64,000 bases of DNA from Hexactinellida sp. DTS-2022 (lineage: Eukaryota > Porifera > Hexactinellida): the NCBI GenBank assembly GCA_028753945.1, contig JAPNXP010000016.1, positions 1,830,001-1,894,000 on the forward strand. The letters are read 5' to 3'. Under the pieces are notes generated by a model. It did no database searches. It had not been told where the DNA came from and was given only the letters and a program-made list of their open reading frames with translations. The position numbers and the translations under genes were made by a program. How positions within the stretch are numbered: position 1 is the first letter of the stretch; the number at the start of each line of letters is the position of its first letter. Positions 1 to 11,306 of the stretch are shown piece after piece.

Positions 1-320
1 TTATCTACGAGTCTGGGCAATTGGAATGCAAATATAAGGAAACAGATAAGATGATGCAATATTACGTTGAAAAACAACAAATGTTGGAAGTATTAATAAA
101 TAAATAATTATCATAAAGATTATTTAGGAAAGCATAAAACTGTAAAACTAAATTGTCAAACTGAATTGTACACAATAAATACTACAATAATAATTACCCC
201 TAGAACCCCTAGGAATATATATATTATAAATATACTTATAATAAGTTAGACCAAATTGTTAACTTTTACATTCGCCCATGTCCTGTAATAAATAATACAG
301 TGATGTTCACTTAATTATTT

Positions 321-425
321 CAGGGGCGTAATACGGCTCTGGAAAAGTCTCCGGCCAAACAGTTAAAGTGGCCCGAACAAAACTGGACCCTACTATTATC
401 AGCCGGACCCCGTACTACGCCTATG
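321..425. mobile_element. hAT-like MITE, short
   Basis: The ends are imperfect inverted repeats, CAGGGGCGTAATACGG on the left and the complement of CATAGGCGTAGTACGG on the right, 105 bp apart. The CAG-type terminus resembles the better supported hAT elements of this window. I could not find a convincing 8-bp target duplication, so this call is weaker than the others. Confidence 0.4.
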
Positions 426-1589
426 TACGTATTGCTCTATTAGCAAGTCACAGTCAGCCTAAAGCGAGAATTTAAAGTCAATTATGTTCCTCTAATAACT
501 AATTTGCCTATTAGCAAGAAAGGTTCGTGAATATGAACATTTCAATTCAAGGTCTGATTACTAAATGTGTGTACCAGGGATTACTAAAGGATTTGCTGGT
601 TAGGAGGCAATGAATGCAGGGGATTAAGTCCCCTGCATCCATCGAGTATAGTAAAGAGTTGGTTCTGTCAAATTGGATAATCATGAATTCCTCTAAGAAA
701 TCCAACGTATAAACCCACTGTTACTTTTCTATAATCATATTGTGCGAATCTAATCTGATGACAAAATTCAGCCGCACAACTAGGAGTGGTAGGTTCAATT
801 TCACCCCCTGGTCTCTACACAGCTGAATATAAATTATTGTATGACAGCAATGTGGCTGCTTGATCGTTTCGGATAGTTTCCTTCAAGGAATTATCCAGGA
901 ACGCGAGAAGCTCCTTTTGGAGAATTTTAAAAAAAATTGTAATTACGAGCGCTAAATTTGCAACCTTCTCCTATACAGTAACATTAATTTGTGATTTAGG
1001 CATTTGAAAATTAATCATACCAGGATTAGGAGCGTATTTACAAATGGCTGTGTATAATACACTAGTTTTCATAAAACATGACTTGTTTTGAGTTCTCACA
1101 GCTGTTTTACATTTTTATCTTGATTCGCACAGTTTTGAATCATATTGTAGGATGAGGGTAAGAAATTCGATTCGGTTCAAAAATGCTAATTAACTAATTA
1201 ATTAATAAGTTATATGATTATCTCAAGTTTACCTATGAACTTTTTCTCTGAAATTGTATCTACGTACAATAGAAATCAACATAATTACTGCAATGACTGA
1301 CTGGCATAGGCTAAGTGTTTAAACTTTCGAAATCATATGCTAATGAAACCCATATTTAACCGATATTGTTATTGCTGAATAATATTTCCAGCAATAAGTA
1401 TATGCATATATGAGATGGTAGAGTTTGGTGCTTAGCATTAGGTATCTCTAGCCATCTGTTATAGATTTCTAGTCAAATTAATGCTAAATGTTGTCACTGA
1501 ATTGTTAGCTGAGAGAGATATCTCTCTTTAAGCTTGGTTGAAGTGGTAAAATCCGCAACTTTATGTTCTGCAAGTTCGATACAGTACAT

Positions 1590-2390
1590 AATAGATATAA
1601 TAATATATTGGATATAGTGATAATTTGCCGTTTTAAGCGTGTCTCCAAGCAAATCCCATACAAATTTTATGGTTATAGTGATATCATTATTGGATATAGT
1701 GATAATTTGTGCCAGATTACACAATAATTTTGGATTTTCGACCTTCCTTGGCCCCATAATTTCATATTTTACAGTATAAATATCGTTACCAGTTAAATTG
1801 ATAAGGAATTTGATTATGAGAATATTAATATTGACGATGTATAGTCATATATTAGTACAGTGATACAGTGGATATAGTAATAAAAACCCTGGATATAATG
1901 ATATATGGAAATAGTGATACGTATATGGATATAGTAATGTATTGGATACAGTGGCGGCGCGAGACCAAAATGAGCGATGGGGCTGGCCGGGGGAAGGGAC
2001 ATTTGAGATGGGGCAAAATGTTTAACTATAAAACCACTATCAAAAAATATAGGTAGACACACAATAGTGGGATGGTGAAATTTCATGGTAAGACTAACAG
2101 TAACAACAAGGTTTAAAACATGAAAACCAATTCAAACGTAATCCATGCTACAAAATTGGGTTCAAAAAGCGTCCTATTAAGAAGACGAGCGAAAAAACTT
2201 CAAAAGCGCCCAAATAAATTATAAGCTATTGATAAGGCTTGGCCCACCAGTGGTGGGGCAAGCCGAAGTCCATTTGCCCCACCTTGCCCCAGCGTGGCGC
2301 CGCCTCTGATTGGATATAGTACTAATTTGGCCAAAATGTCCCCACCATTATCACTATATCCATTATGTACTGTTTATTATTAATGAGTGA
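1590..2390. repeat. Dispersed GGATATAGTGATAATTT repeat, copy 1
   Basis: The stretch around 1660-1815 closely matches 44350-44500, including the shared block GACCTTCCTTGGCCCCATAA. The end at 2310-2380 matches 44560-44640, including TCACTATATCCATTATGTACTG. The outer motif is inverted at the two ends, so the unit looks like a non-autonomous element with long degenerate termini. It is longer here than at 44 kb because a hAT MITE has inserted at 1949-2308. Confidence 0.65.
1949..2308. mobile_element. hAT MITE with 8-bp target duplication ATTGGATA
   Basis: The left end reads CAGTGGCGGCGC and the right end is the complement of CAGAGGCGGCGC. The identical octamer ATTGGATA flanks both sides (1941-1948 and 2309-2316). 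Eight-base duplications and CAG ends are the signature of hAT elements. No transposase is encoded in the 360 bp, so it must have been mobilised in trans. Confidence 0.85.
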
Positions 2391-2681
2391 CAAAATGGTT
2401 TAGATCAAAATCATTTTGAAGATTACAGTACAAGAGTCATAAAAGAGTGTAGAAACTAGTGGATAAGTATAGAACCATGTATATTTAGTCGTTTAAATAC
2501 TATTGATATACTATGAATATTACGAAGTAATCAACTACCAAGGGTTAGATATTTAATTAATAGATATAATTCCAATCAATAAATACAACGAAATAAGAAT
2601 GAGCCATATATTGGATTGGAAGCCTTAACCTAAATCGAACCGTTTAATAATATTTATATATAAAAATAGTAACAAATCAAT

Positions 2682-5582
2682 TCAATATGGTTTATCAGTA
2701 AATTGTTTCAATGCGATATCAAAGTCTTCTCCACTAACAACAATAGTATCATACTGGTCGCTCTTCCCTTCTCTCTCGTACTCTGCTATCTTCTTCCTCA
2801 GACTGTTCATCATAGCGGCATAGCAAATGCTGTATATATCACTGCCACTGAATGTACCTATTAATGATTCACTTATCTTGGCTAAATCAATGTCTGGTGT
2901 CATTTGGAAATCCTTCGTCACAGCACGGAACACTTTCTCTATGTCTTCGGCAGTGTCACTAAACCCCACGTGAATCGACCGGTCAAACCTCCCCGGACGT
3001 AGGAAGGCGGGATCCATCAGGTCGTGTCTGTTCGTGGCAGCCACTACATACACATTTGGAGTCTTGGCCACTCGGTCTAGCTCGGTGAGCAGCTGCGAGG
3101 CGACTCGGTCCATCACGCCCTCAGAGTCCCCCTTCTCGCCTATGCGCGGCGCCAGAGAGTCAATCTCGTCGAAGAAGATGATGGCGGGAGCAGACTCGAT
3201 TGCGATGTCGAATATATTCCTCAGATTGTTCTCACTCTGTCCCACGTACATGTCGAGCAGCTCGGGTCCCTTCACGCTAAAGAAGTGGCACTCGCACTCA
3301 GTAGCGATTGCCTTCGCTATCATAGTCTTGCCGCAGCCAGGAGGCCCGTGCAGTAACAGGCCGCACCTCTTGAATGCCAGTTGGGCAGGGTCTGCTGTCT
3401 TTGAGAAGAAGAGAGAGCTCCTAACCGTTTCCTTCACTTTCTCCAGTCCCCCTATGTCGTCCCAGTGTACCTTAGGGATTTCAGGTAGACCCATAGCGTT
3501 CCCTTGTAGTGATCTCAGGTGTTTCAGTGCAGATGTGAAATCTTCTTGGATTAAAATGGTTGTTAGGTTGTGGCATGGTAGGAATGTGATCCCCAGTTTC
3601 GATACAATATCCAGGGTCCTGCTCACTGAGTTCATGTGAGCCGCGTCAAATAAAAACTTCACATCTCCCAGCAGAAACTTATGGCATTGAGTGGCTACAG
3701 ATTTCAGGTCTACGCTCGGCGCGAGTTGCAGCCGTGCCGTCATGAGCTGCAACATATCAGTTATCTGTTGCACTTTTAGAGTTGGTACACTTATAACATT
3801 ACGAAATGCTGTGTGAATATCTGCTAGGAGGCCTTTGTGGAATGTGGTGCCCCCAATGATTATGAGAGGAAGTCCATCTTGCTTCCGATACTCGGTAACC
3901 AGCTCGCTAATGTATCGCGCTAGCCTGAGGATCGCGGGGTTATCCTTCTCAGACACGGACAGCAAGTGCAGACAGGATATGAAGAGAACGCAGGGCCTGG
4001 CTCTGAGCGCTGAGCTAAATACTGATACTAGCATTGCTTCCGCTTCGGTTGGAGACTCATAGATTATGTCGTGACAGTTAATGGACATATAATGCATTGA
4101 GAAGAGACTGGCTGCAGCTCGGGCTAGTGTGGCTTTCCCAGAGCCGTGCTGTCCTTCAATTAATATTCCGTTGTTGAGCTCTGCATAGGGGTTGTGGGCT
4201 AGACACACAATGGGATACACAAACCGTAGCAGTTGCAAGAGATGGCTACCTAACCCATATATAAAGGGACAGTCTAAGTAATCTTCATACTTAAAACAGT
4301 GTGGGGTATACGTCTCAATATATCCGACTTGAGAAAGCTTGCTCAGATCACTGGTGGCCCATAGCTGTTCATTCTCAGTCCCATCTTCTGTCTTCAGAGA
4401 TTCCACGATATAGTACATTTCATACTCAGTGAAAGTTTCAACGCAAATGAAGTCTCCTTTCCTGAGGAGTCTCGGAGGAGTGAAGTACCGCTTGAGCTCA
4501 CCTGTAAACGAATCCGTTGTGTCCAGGGTGGGTGTGGACACCTGTCTGATGACAACCTCGGAGGCTATTACAGTGGGCAACTCCTTTCGGTGAATATCTC
4601 CATAGAATGCGAACCAGTTGGGGTGGAGTGGTGAGCTCGTGTTGAGAATTAGAGACGAGACGTAGCATAGAGCTGCTCCTCTCTCCAAGTCATCTCGCAC
4701 GTTGTGAATCAAACTGTTTTGAAGGCAGATGGTTTCTCTCTCGTGGAGGACCACTATGCGACAGAGCCGTTTTATTGGGTTAACTACAAAATCAATTGGA
4801 GGCGTCTTAAGCCAATCACAATCTTCAAATGTATTATTAGAGACGCTTCGATTAATATCTATTTCTACCCAGTCCCCGTCCCCAAACCCCAGGAGAGTGA
4901 GGTCTCTCTGGTTAATCATGACGGCATTCGAGTCGACAGCGCCGTGAGGCACGAACCTGATCAAGCCGTGCTTCTTGACGCGCTCCGTGACCAGTTCCAA
5001 TTCTGTACGCGGGTCTATGTATCCGTATGGCAATTCTTCAGTGCATTCCACGCGTGTTGCTAAGCAACGTGGCGGCTGATCAACAGGAGCGATCTCTCCC
5101 CACTCCGGGAGAGACAGCAGCAGTGTGCTGTGCGCCTGGCACAGAATGGGGCGGAGTGAACTCTGCGAGGAGATTAGTTGGAGAATAGTATCTCTCTCCA
5201 ACTCTGCACTCTCTTCCATGGAGAGTAGGACCTTCGTGAGACGTGGCAACTCCACTTTGTACAGTAATACTTCATCTTTATCCCTAACGTTATAGTAGCA
5301 GGAGAGGTAGCTAGGAAATAGTATTATTGGGTTAGGTTTTGTTGTATCAATCTCTTTATTTTGTTCAATGTTATCCTCCAGCAGTTGTATTGGCAGCAGC
5401 TGGATGTATCCCTTGTTGAAAGCGCTAGATTCAAAGTTAGTAGTCACCCTCGAAAGGAGAACACCTGAAAAATCCTTTTCTTCTGTCAGTAGAGAGGAAA
5501 TATGCTTTGTATTGTGGGAAATGTTCGGTATGTAAAGACCGGGCAGTAGGGATTGTGCTGTTGAGTGTAGTGTACACAGCAT
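2682..5582 (-). CDS. PEX6: Peroxisomal biogenesis factor 6 (Pex6), AAA ATPase
   Basis: This encodes a 966-residue double-AAA protein. Pex6 pairs with Pex1 in the hetero-hexameric motor that extracts ubiquitinated Pex5 import receptor from the peroxisomal membrane. The first AAA domain has a readable but altered Walker A around GQHGSGKAT (Lys483), and its Walker B position reads FISCLHLL without the acidic pair, as is usual for the inactive D1 of Pex6. The second domain is intact: GPPGCGKT (Lys752), FFDEID (Asp804-Glu805) and LRPGRFDR with arginines 865 and 868; it is preceded by WDDIGGLEKVKE. I start at the ATG at 5582 rather than the upstream TTG. The length fits animal Pex6 (about 980). It is a single exon with no introns, which is unusual for an animal PEX6. 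ATTAAA just downstream could serve polyadenylation. Confidence 0.93.
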   Translation of the reverse strand: MLCTLHSTAQSLLPGLYIPNISHNTKHISSLLTEEKDFSGVLLSRVTTNFESSAFNKGYIQLLPIQLLEDNIEQNKEIDTTKPNPIILFPSYLSCYYNVRDKDEVLLYKVELPRLTKVLLSMEESAELERDTILQLISSQSSLRPILCQAHSTLLLSLPEWGEIAPVDQPPRCLATRVECTEELPYGYIDPRTELELVTERVKKHGLIRFVPHGAVDSNAVMINQRDLTLLGFGDGDWVEIDINRSVSNNTFEDCDWLKTPPIDFVVNPIKRLCRIVVLHERETICLQNSLIHNVRDDLERGAALCYVSSLILNTSSPLHPNWFAFYGDIHRKELPTVIASEVVIRQVSTPTLDTTDSFTGELKRYFTPPRLLRKGDFICVETFTEYEMYYIVESLKTEDGTENEQLWATSDLSKLSQVGYIETYTPHCFKYEDYLDCPFIYGLGSHLLQLLRFVYPIVCLAHNPYAELNNGILIEGQHGSGKATLARAAASLFSMHYMSINCHDIIYESPTEAEAMLVSVFSSALRARPCVLFISCLHLLSVSEKDNPAILRLARYISELVTEYRKQDGLPLIIIGGTTFHKGLLADIHTAFRNVISVPTLKVQQITDMLQLMTARLQLAPSVDLKSVATQCHKFLLGDVKFLFDAAHMNSVSRTLDIVSKLGITFLPCHNLTTILIQEDFTSALKHLRSLQGNAMGLPEIPKVHWDDIGGLEKVKETVRSSLFFSKTADPAQLAFKRCGLLLHGPPGCGKTMIAKAIATECECHFFSVKGPELLDMYVGQSENNLRNIFDIAIESAPAIIFFDEIDSLAPRIGEKGDSEGVMDRVASQLLTELDRVAKTPNVYVVAATNRHDLMDPAFLRPGRFDRSIHVGFSDTAEDIEKVFRAVTKDFQMTPDIDLAKISESLIGTFSGSDIYSICYAAMMNSLRKKIAEYEREGKSDQYDTIVVSGEDFDIALKQFTDKPY

Positions 5583-5788
5583 TGAAAAAGTTGGCAATAG
5601 TAGTTACTTATTTGTCGCAAGTATTAAGCCACAAGCTAATTTCAGATAGGTTTACTACTGCGTGAAGGATAATTATAGCTTATAATGTTATAGATTGGTC
5701 GATTTTGCTAAACACAATAACTAAATTTAAAAAGTCAAAGTAATTAAAGAAAGTTACGATAATAATATCTTGCTACATTTAACCTATA

Positions 5789-5873
5789 CAGTAGATGTCG
5801 GTTATAAGCACATGCCGGTTATAAGCACATTAAGTGCAGTTCCAGACGATGTGCTAATAACCGGCATCCACTG
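5789..5873. mobile_element. pogo/Tc1-like palindromic MITE
   Basis: The 85-bp unit starts CAGTAGATGTCGGTTATAAG and ends with the near complement, between two TA dinucleotides. Almost the whole unit is a fold-back. Confidence 0.75.
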
Positions 5874-6131
5874 TACAGGTTTAATTAATTAAATTAAGTT
5901 AATTAATTAATAACCCACGGATGCCATGGGGTCAAAGGTATAAATAGAAAACCCCAATTCCACTTTCAATTTCAATTGAAATTCAATTAACTTTAAGTTT
6001 CATTTTCACATTCCAGGCCAACCGTGAGATAATTATTAAATAGAACTAGAAACTGATTAAATTTGCATTGTGATGTTACAATCGGTGCTCGACAATATAA
6101 AATCTCAGTGACTTAACAATAATACAGTATA

Positions 6132-6318
6132 CAGTCAACTCCGCTTAATAGAGTCACCTCGGGACCAAGTAGTTTTGACCTGATTAAGCGGAGAAACCGA
6201 TTAACCGAAAATATTGTAAGCCAAACTGTTATTCTGTCCTATAAATCCTGTGGAAATTTTTGACCCGATTAAGCGGATAAACCGATTAACCGGTGGGACT
6301 ATTAAGCGGATTTTACTG
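6132..6318. mobile_element. pogo/Tc1-like MITE, 'GACTCCGCTTAATAG' family
   Basis: The unit begins CAGTCAACTCCGCTTAATAG and ends with the complement-like ATTAAGCGGATTTTACTG, with TA on both sides. The same family recurs at 21567-21750 and 36345-36446, with shared internal text such as GAGTCACCTCGG. Confidence 0.8.
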
Positions 6319-7356
6319 TATACTTAGCCAAAAATAAATTCAAAATTAAGTAAATACGTAAGGGATGGCAATAAATCATTCTTTGCTCTAAAAAATTGTT
6401 TTCCCATGAAGTCACCTATGGGTTAGTACCCTATTGATTGACCCCCCCCCCATGCTCAATGTAAAAGTTAGATTCTCAGTTGAATTAAGATGGTATTCTC
6501 AGACTTTCAAAAAAAATGGGACAATGACATCATAATTCCATGGTAGGTAAAATTTCCTTCAAGACTCGAACTTGTCCGAGCCAGACCCAAAATACCACTG
6601 CATACCAAAAATCAGCCCTGTGGCCCGCTGTGGGTATTGTAGTTTCTTCAATAAATTCTGTACATACAATTACAAACAAAAATATAAAGAAATAAGTGCC
6701 AAGGCACTAAGATTAGAACTGGGCCACTATACTTAGTATACTATAGTATAGTCGGCACAGTAATAATTGTGTTTGAATTATAGATATAGTAGGGCTGATT
6801 TTTGATTTTTTTCTCACAGGGCTGATTTTCTGCATGCAAGATAGAATTATGACGCATGCAAGATAGAATTATGACGTCATTGTCACATTTTTGAAAGTCT
6901 TAAAATCCACTCAAAGACATATAAATCACACTCCATGAGAGATAAAAACGTGAAATTTGAATACAATATGTACATTAATAGTACCAATAAATCCCCCCCA
7001 TCCAAAATCACAAATATACATACTTATTGTAAAGTTATGACGTCATCATGATAATATCAAAAATTTTTATAAAAATACTGGTATTCTGAAAAAATTAATA
7101 GTTCGTTCCTTCGTGAGGCACGAAGTGCTGAGTGCAACATACAACAACCGCTTCGCGGTTGTTGTATGGGCCACTGTGGGGTGCCACACGTCGAGAAGCG
7201 ACCGAGCAAGTTCAAAATAATCACTTAATATCTGATCGATATGAAAAGAACGAATAAATAAAATTTTTAATACTCCTACGCCTATGCAAGCGATAACACG
7301 TGTCATGGAGCTAGTCGCTTTAGAAAGAAACACTCAACCACTAAATGGTCAACATC

Positions 7357-7501
7357 CAGAGGCGTAGCTAGTCCTGCATGAAGGTGCAGCATTGGGAAAT
7401 TACGGGTGCGGCGTTTCCGCACCATAGTATTATACTAGTGGGCATTTTGGTTGGCACAATTTTTTTGGTGCGGTCTGTGCCCCACCCTGGCTACGCCTCT
7501 G
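7357..7501. mobile_element. hAT MITE with near-perfect 8-bp target duplication
   Basis: Ends CAGAGGCGTAGCTAG and the complement of CAGAGGCGTAGCCA enclose 145 bp. The flanks are TCAACATC on the left and TCAACACC on the right, 7 of 8 bases equal. Confidence 0.8.
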
Positions 7502-7780
7502 TCAACACCATATATCCGGAGATTTAAATATGTAAGTCCAAATGTATATCAGCAGATCTTGTCTCACTACATTCGTTACAAGTGAATTACAATCGTTCTA
7601 TGAATTCATATTCCAACAAGCACCATAACCGCAGTAGACTAAGCCAAGGCAACTGCATAGTGTCAATTTCAAATATAGTAGTTGATTATAACATTTGGTA
7701 AGCGTGTAGTATAAAACTAAATAAGAGTAACATAAATTGTATTCAAAATACGTGGAACAAATATATTGAAGCAGAAATTA

Positions 7781-9897
7781 ATGATGAAGGGAGGTAATAA
7801 AAAATACTATTTATTGCTGGCTTGTATATTCGGATTATTGGTGACAATAGGAGGAAATGTGATGTGCTTTGATCCTAACGGTGCACTGAGTTGCTATGAA
7901 TCCTACATGATAGTTTATTGTACGATACAGCAACCAAACACTGATCTGATTGCTCAAAAAATTGCTGCTTGCGGGATTGGAAACTTGAAAATTTTAGATT
8001 TAGAATACGATCCTAGCGGTGCTGGCGCAACGTTAAACTTCAGCATACCTGAAAATATCAACGAATTAACAATCGATAATCCGTTAACAGATCCAGGCTA
8101 CGTTGAAACAGCAACCATTCACAATAGTATTAAAGTAATCTCATTCAATGGTAAATATATTTATATCAATCATGGAGATTTTTTCAGCTACTTTCCAAAA
8201 TTGGAATCATTCAAAGCAGATAAAATTGAAGCGAAAACGATTCCATTTTTCACTGAAAACAAAAATATCAAAACGATAGAGTGAAACAATCAATTATTGA
8301 AGACAATGCTACACGAGTGATCGATGAAACGATAATTGGAGGACTGGACAAACTGACTACATTCAAGTGGGAAAATGGAGGAATAACAAAACTAAGAGAA
8401 AATGCATTTATTGGGACGAACAACCTGCAATCGTTGCTATTAGCAGGTAATAATATTAATCAACTGTATAACTGTGCATTTGGGGGATTAGGAAACCTAA
8501 AAACTCTCTCGCTCGATGGCAATAGGGTGTCTGTGGTGGAACCACATGCATTCATAGAATTGAGCAGTTTAAGGGATTTGTATCTCGACGAAAATTTAGA
8601 TTTCCCTCTATCTACAATCTTTCCATTGAAAAATCTTGAAAATATATATCTCAGTGAATATACTTCAATCGAAATAACGCCAGAAATATTTCAACAATTG
8701 CCTAGCTTAACAAAGATTACCCTGGAACAAATAACGTTTAATTGTTCGTGCGCAGATCAATGGCTTTCTAAGTTGAGTTCGTTTGGTATAACAATAAATA
8801 CAGACCAATCCAGTTGTGTTGGGGGTGGTGCTACGAATGTCGATAATCCCATATTATATTCCTCTTGTCCAAATAAGAGCTACCAATGCTTCAATAAATC
8901 CATAGTCTGTCAAAGTGACAACTGGTATCGAGTAGACACGGACGCAGGCTGTAACTGCACTTACCCGGTGGAACTGTCAACAAATCAATTCATTTGCCCA
9001 GATATCGATGAGTGCAAAAACAGCAGCATTTGTCAGGGAAATTGCACAAATACACTAGGTTCGTATAAATGTGACTGTAATGAAGGATATTACAATCTGA
9101 TTGAATCATTTTGTGACGACATTGATGAATGTGCATCCGCAAACGGAAACTGTACCCACAATTGTACCAACAACATTGGTTCGTACGAGTGCACTTGTAT
9201 CACGGGATACAATAAACAGGGATTCAGTGGCTGTACAGACATTGATGAATGTGCATCCGCAAACGGAAATTGTACCCACAATTGTACCAACAACATCGGT
9301 TCGTACGAGTGCACTTGTGTCACGGGATACAATAAACAGGGATTCAGTGGCTGTACAGACATTGATGAATGTGCATCCGCAAACGGAAACTGTACCCACA
9401 ATTGTACCAACAACATTGGTTCGTATGAGTGCTCTTGTGTCACGGGATACAATAAACAGGGATTCAGTGGTTGTACTTTCATTGAGCAGTGCAAAATCAA
9501 CAACGGTGGCTGTCATCATTACTGCGTTCAGTATGAAATAGGCTATATTTGTTCTTGTTTTGAAGGATATAAGGGATCTCCTTTGAACACAAGCCATTGT
9601 GAGCCCATTGATGATGGAACGATCAGCGAACAAATTTTCAACGTAAAGCAACCTCAATTCTACCTGACATTGATGGTTGCATTGTTGTTTTTATTAACCA
9701 CTATAATTCTAATAATTCTCCTAATTGTTGTTATTATGTATTTTAGGAGACAGTTGAAGTTTGCAAACTCTATTCCAGCTACTACAGTTCTGTCGCTTGC
9801 TCAATTGGACAAGATACGAGCCGACAAATCAACCGTCATAAAGTCTCCTCTCGCAGAACTAGAGGGATTCGAAAAAGCTACTAATCTCGCCCCTTGA
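7781..9897 (+). CDS. LRR and calcium-binding-EGF type I membrane protein, one frameshift
   Basis: The gene reads as a secreted-pathway receptor-like protein. ATG at 7781 starts a lysine-bearing signal peptide (YYLLLACIFGLLVTIGG). A cysteine-rich N-terminal cap and leucine-rich repeats follow (for example NLQSLLLAGNNI, NLKTLSLDGNRV), then an LRR C-terminal cap (NCSCADQWL). After that come about five EGF modules, several starting DIDEC as in calcium-binding EGF, one hydrophobic span (FYLTLMVALLFLL...) and a 50-residue basic cytoplasmic tail. The first frame stops at 8282-8284. The downstream frame opens with no ATG and continues the LRR pattern from 8281, so one base is missing or extra near there. 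That is a sequencing error, a polymorphism or early pseudogenisation; no intron fits. Function and ligand are unknown to me; adhesion or signalling is inference. Confidence 0.75.
9121..9480 (+). repeat. Three tandem 120-bp EGF-coding repeats
   Basis: Three units of exactly 120 bp (9121-9240, 9241-9360, 9361-9480) each encode one 40-residue DIDECASANGNCTHNC-type EGF. They differ at only a few positions, so the duplication is recent or homogenised. All units keep frame. Confidence 0.95.
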
Positions 9898-11306
9898 GTT
9901 AGCTGTTTCGCACTAGTTAGAACATAAAGTAGGTGTGTGTCTGTGTCTGTGTCTGTGTTCAGGTCGATTTCCTCAAGACTCCAAGCTGTGTCCTTAGATC
10001 TCTACTACAAGAGGACAAACGGATGATATTGACCTGTATGTGTGTGTGTGTGATGTGTGCTCATGACATTTTATTTGTTTCCATTATATTCATATTTACT
10101 CCTGTATTCAATCTCTCCTATACTAGTTTGATAAATAATAATAATAATAATAATAATAATTCCTACCATTAATATAAGTAATTGTTTCATTTGCTTACAT
10201 AATATTTTTCTTCACAAACTTCGAGATTATATATAAGTAGAACAATCGCCGTCAGTCCCCCCCCCCCCCCCAGGTGATCGTATGCTCTGGCTGTCCAGGC
10301 AATCAGTGCCACCCATGAGCTCGTAGTCAACCGGTAATAGTAACAGGACAGGGACGCACTTTACACCAAACTGAAAACTTTATATACGTAAGTACATATA
10401 GGTGAATTAAATTGATAAAGTTCAAGCAATTCCTCCTAGACTGAAAATGCGTTGGAGGCCATTTTAGGTCACAATTTGATTTGCAGTCCAATTTTTTTTA
10501 AGAAACACGAAAAGTTTGATTCCCAACTATTGAAAAATTGTCTGGAGAGGTACTTCCTTAATAAAGGGTTTACTCAACTGCACAAAGCAATTTTTGGACA
10601 ACAATTAAGTAAATTCTAGTTGATAATACAAGGGTTGTTCTAAAATACTACATAAGACTAATCATAGTATGCATCCCGTTAAATAATTAGATTAGTTTCG
10701 TTAATAATTCTCATTGTCTTGGATAATATGGAAAACATGTTAAAGCAAAGCGTATAGTGTCATAATGTTTCTCTGCAAACAAGGGAATAGGGTAAAGAGA
10801 ATCAGCATGAAATGTCGGTGGCTTATGGTACATGTGTCCTTCCTAATCTATATGTGGATTGGACGATTGGAGATGGCTGGATTACGGCTGCTGACATAGT
10901 TAGAGGAAAATTCCGGATCGAAAATTCCAAGAGACCAAATTTCCGAGACCAAATTTCCGGATACGAAATTTCCTGAGACGAAATTTCCGTCTACCATGTT
11001 GAATAACTAACTTGTGTCTATTACACTTTGTAATTATGATTAAGTTATTGTAAACATTAACAAAAATATATTTTCCACTGTAATTTGAGTCTTGAATTTG
11101 ATTTAATGATTTAATGCTTCAAAACGAACGAATATTTGAATATTCGTTCGCTACATTTCGAATATTCGTTTCAGCCCTACAAATAACAACAAACTGAACT
11201 GGATCAATTGTGTTGGGTAGAGTCTAACTTAAACGAACAAAGGCCGAAGGGCTCGTAGTTGAAATAAGACAATAATTATTTAATGGTTTAGTAATTTACC
11301 CCCCCC
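9898..11306. other. Intergenic region, low complexity
   Basis: No gene is recognised. The region holds TG-rich runs (9930-10055), an AAT microsatellite (10133-10160), a poly-C run near 10258, and a cluster of short inverted AAATTTCCG/CGGAAATTT-like motifs at about 10908-10990. Confidence 0.55.

Larger units (their letters stand above)
1..2681. other. Gene-free repeat-rich region
   Basis: I see no coding exon here. The stretch holds a hAT-like short element near 321-425, a dispersed repeat built from GGATATAGTGATAATTT motifs (about 1590-2390), and a hAT MITE inserted inside that repeat (1949-2308). The short open frames of 60-90 codons have repeat-like composition and no recognisable domain. 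Confidence 0.6.
5583..7780. other. Intergenic region with MITEs
   Basis: No coding exon is visible between PEX6 and the LRR-EGF gene. The stretch holds two pogo-like palindromic MITEs (5789-5873 and 6132-6318), a hAT MITE (7357-7501), a poly-C tract near 6443, and a perfect short hairpin ACAACAACCG/CGGTTGTTGT around 7140. Confidence 0.6.

Noticed and set aside
3034..3639. 201-codon plus-strand frame opposite PEX6
   Set aside because: It lies opposite the conserved D2 ATPase domain and has no recognisable features.
9090..9657. Several 130-180 codon frames overlapping the EGF repeats on both strands
   Set aside because: They are shadows of the 120-base tandem units; the LRR-EGF frame has cysteine spacing and domain continuity.
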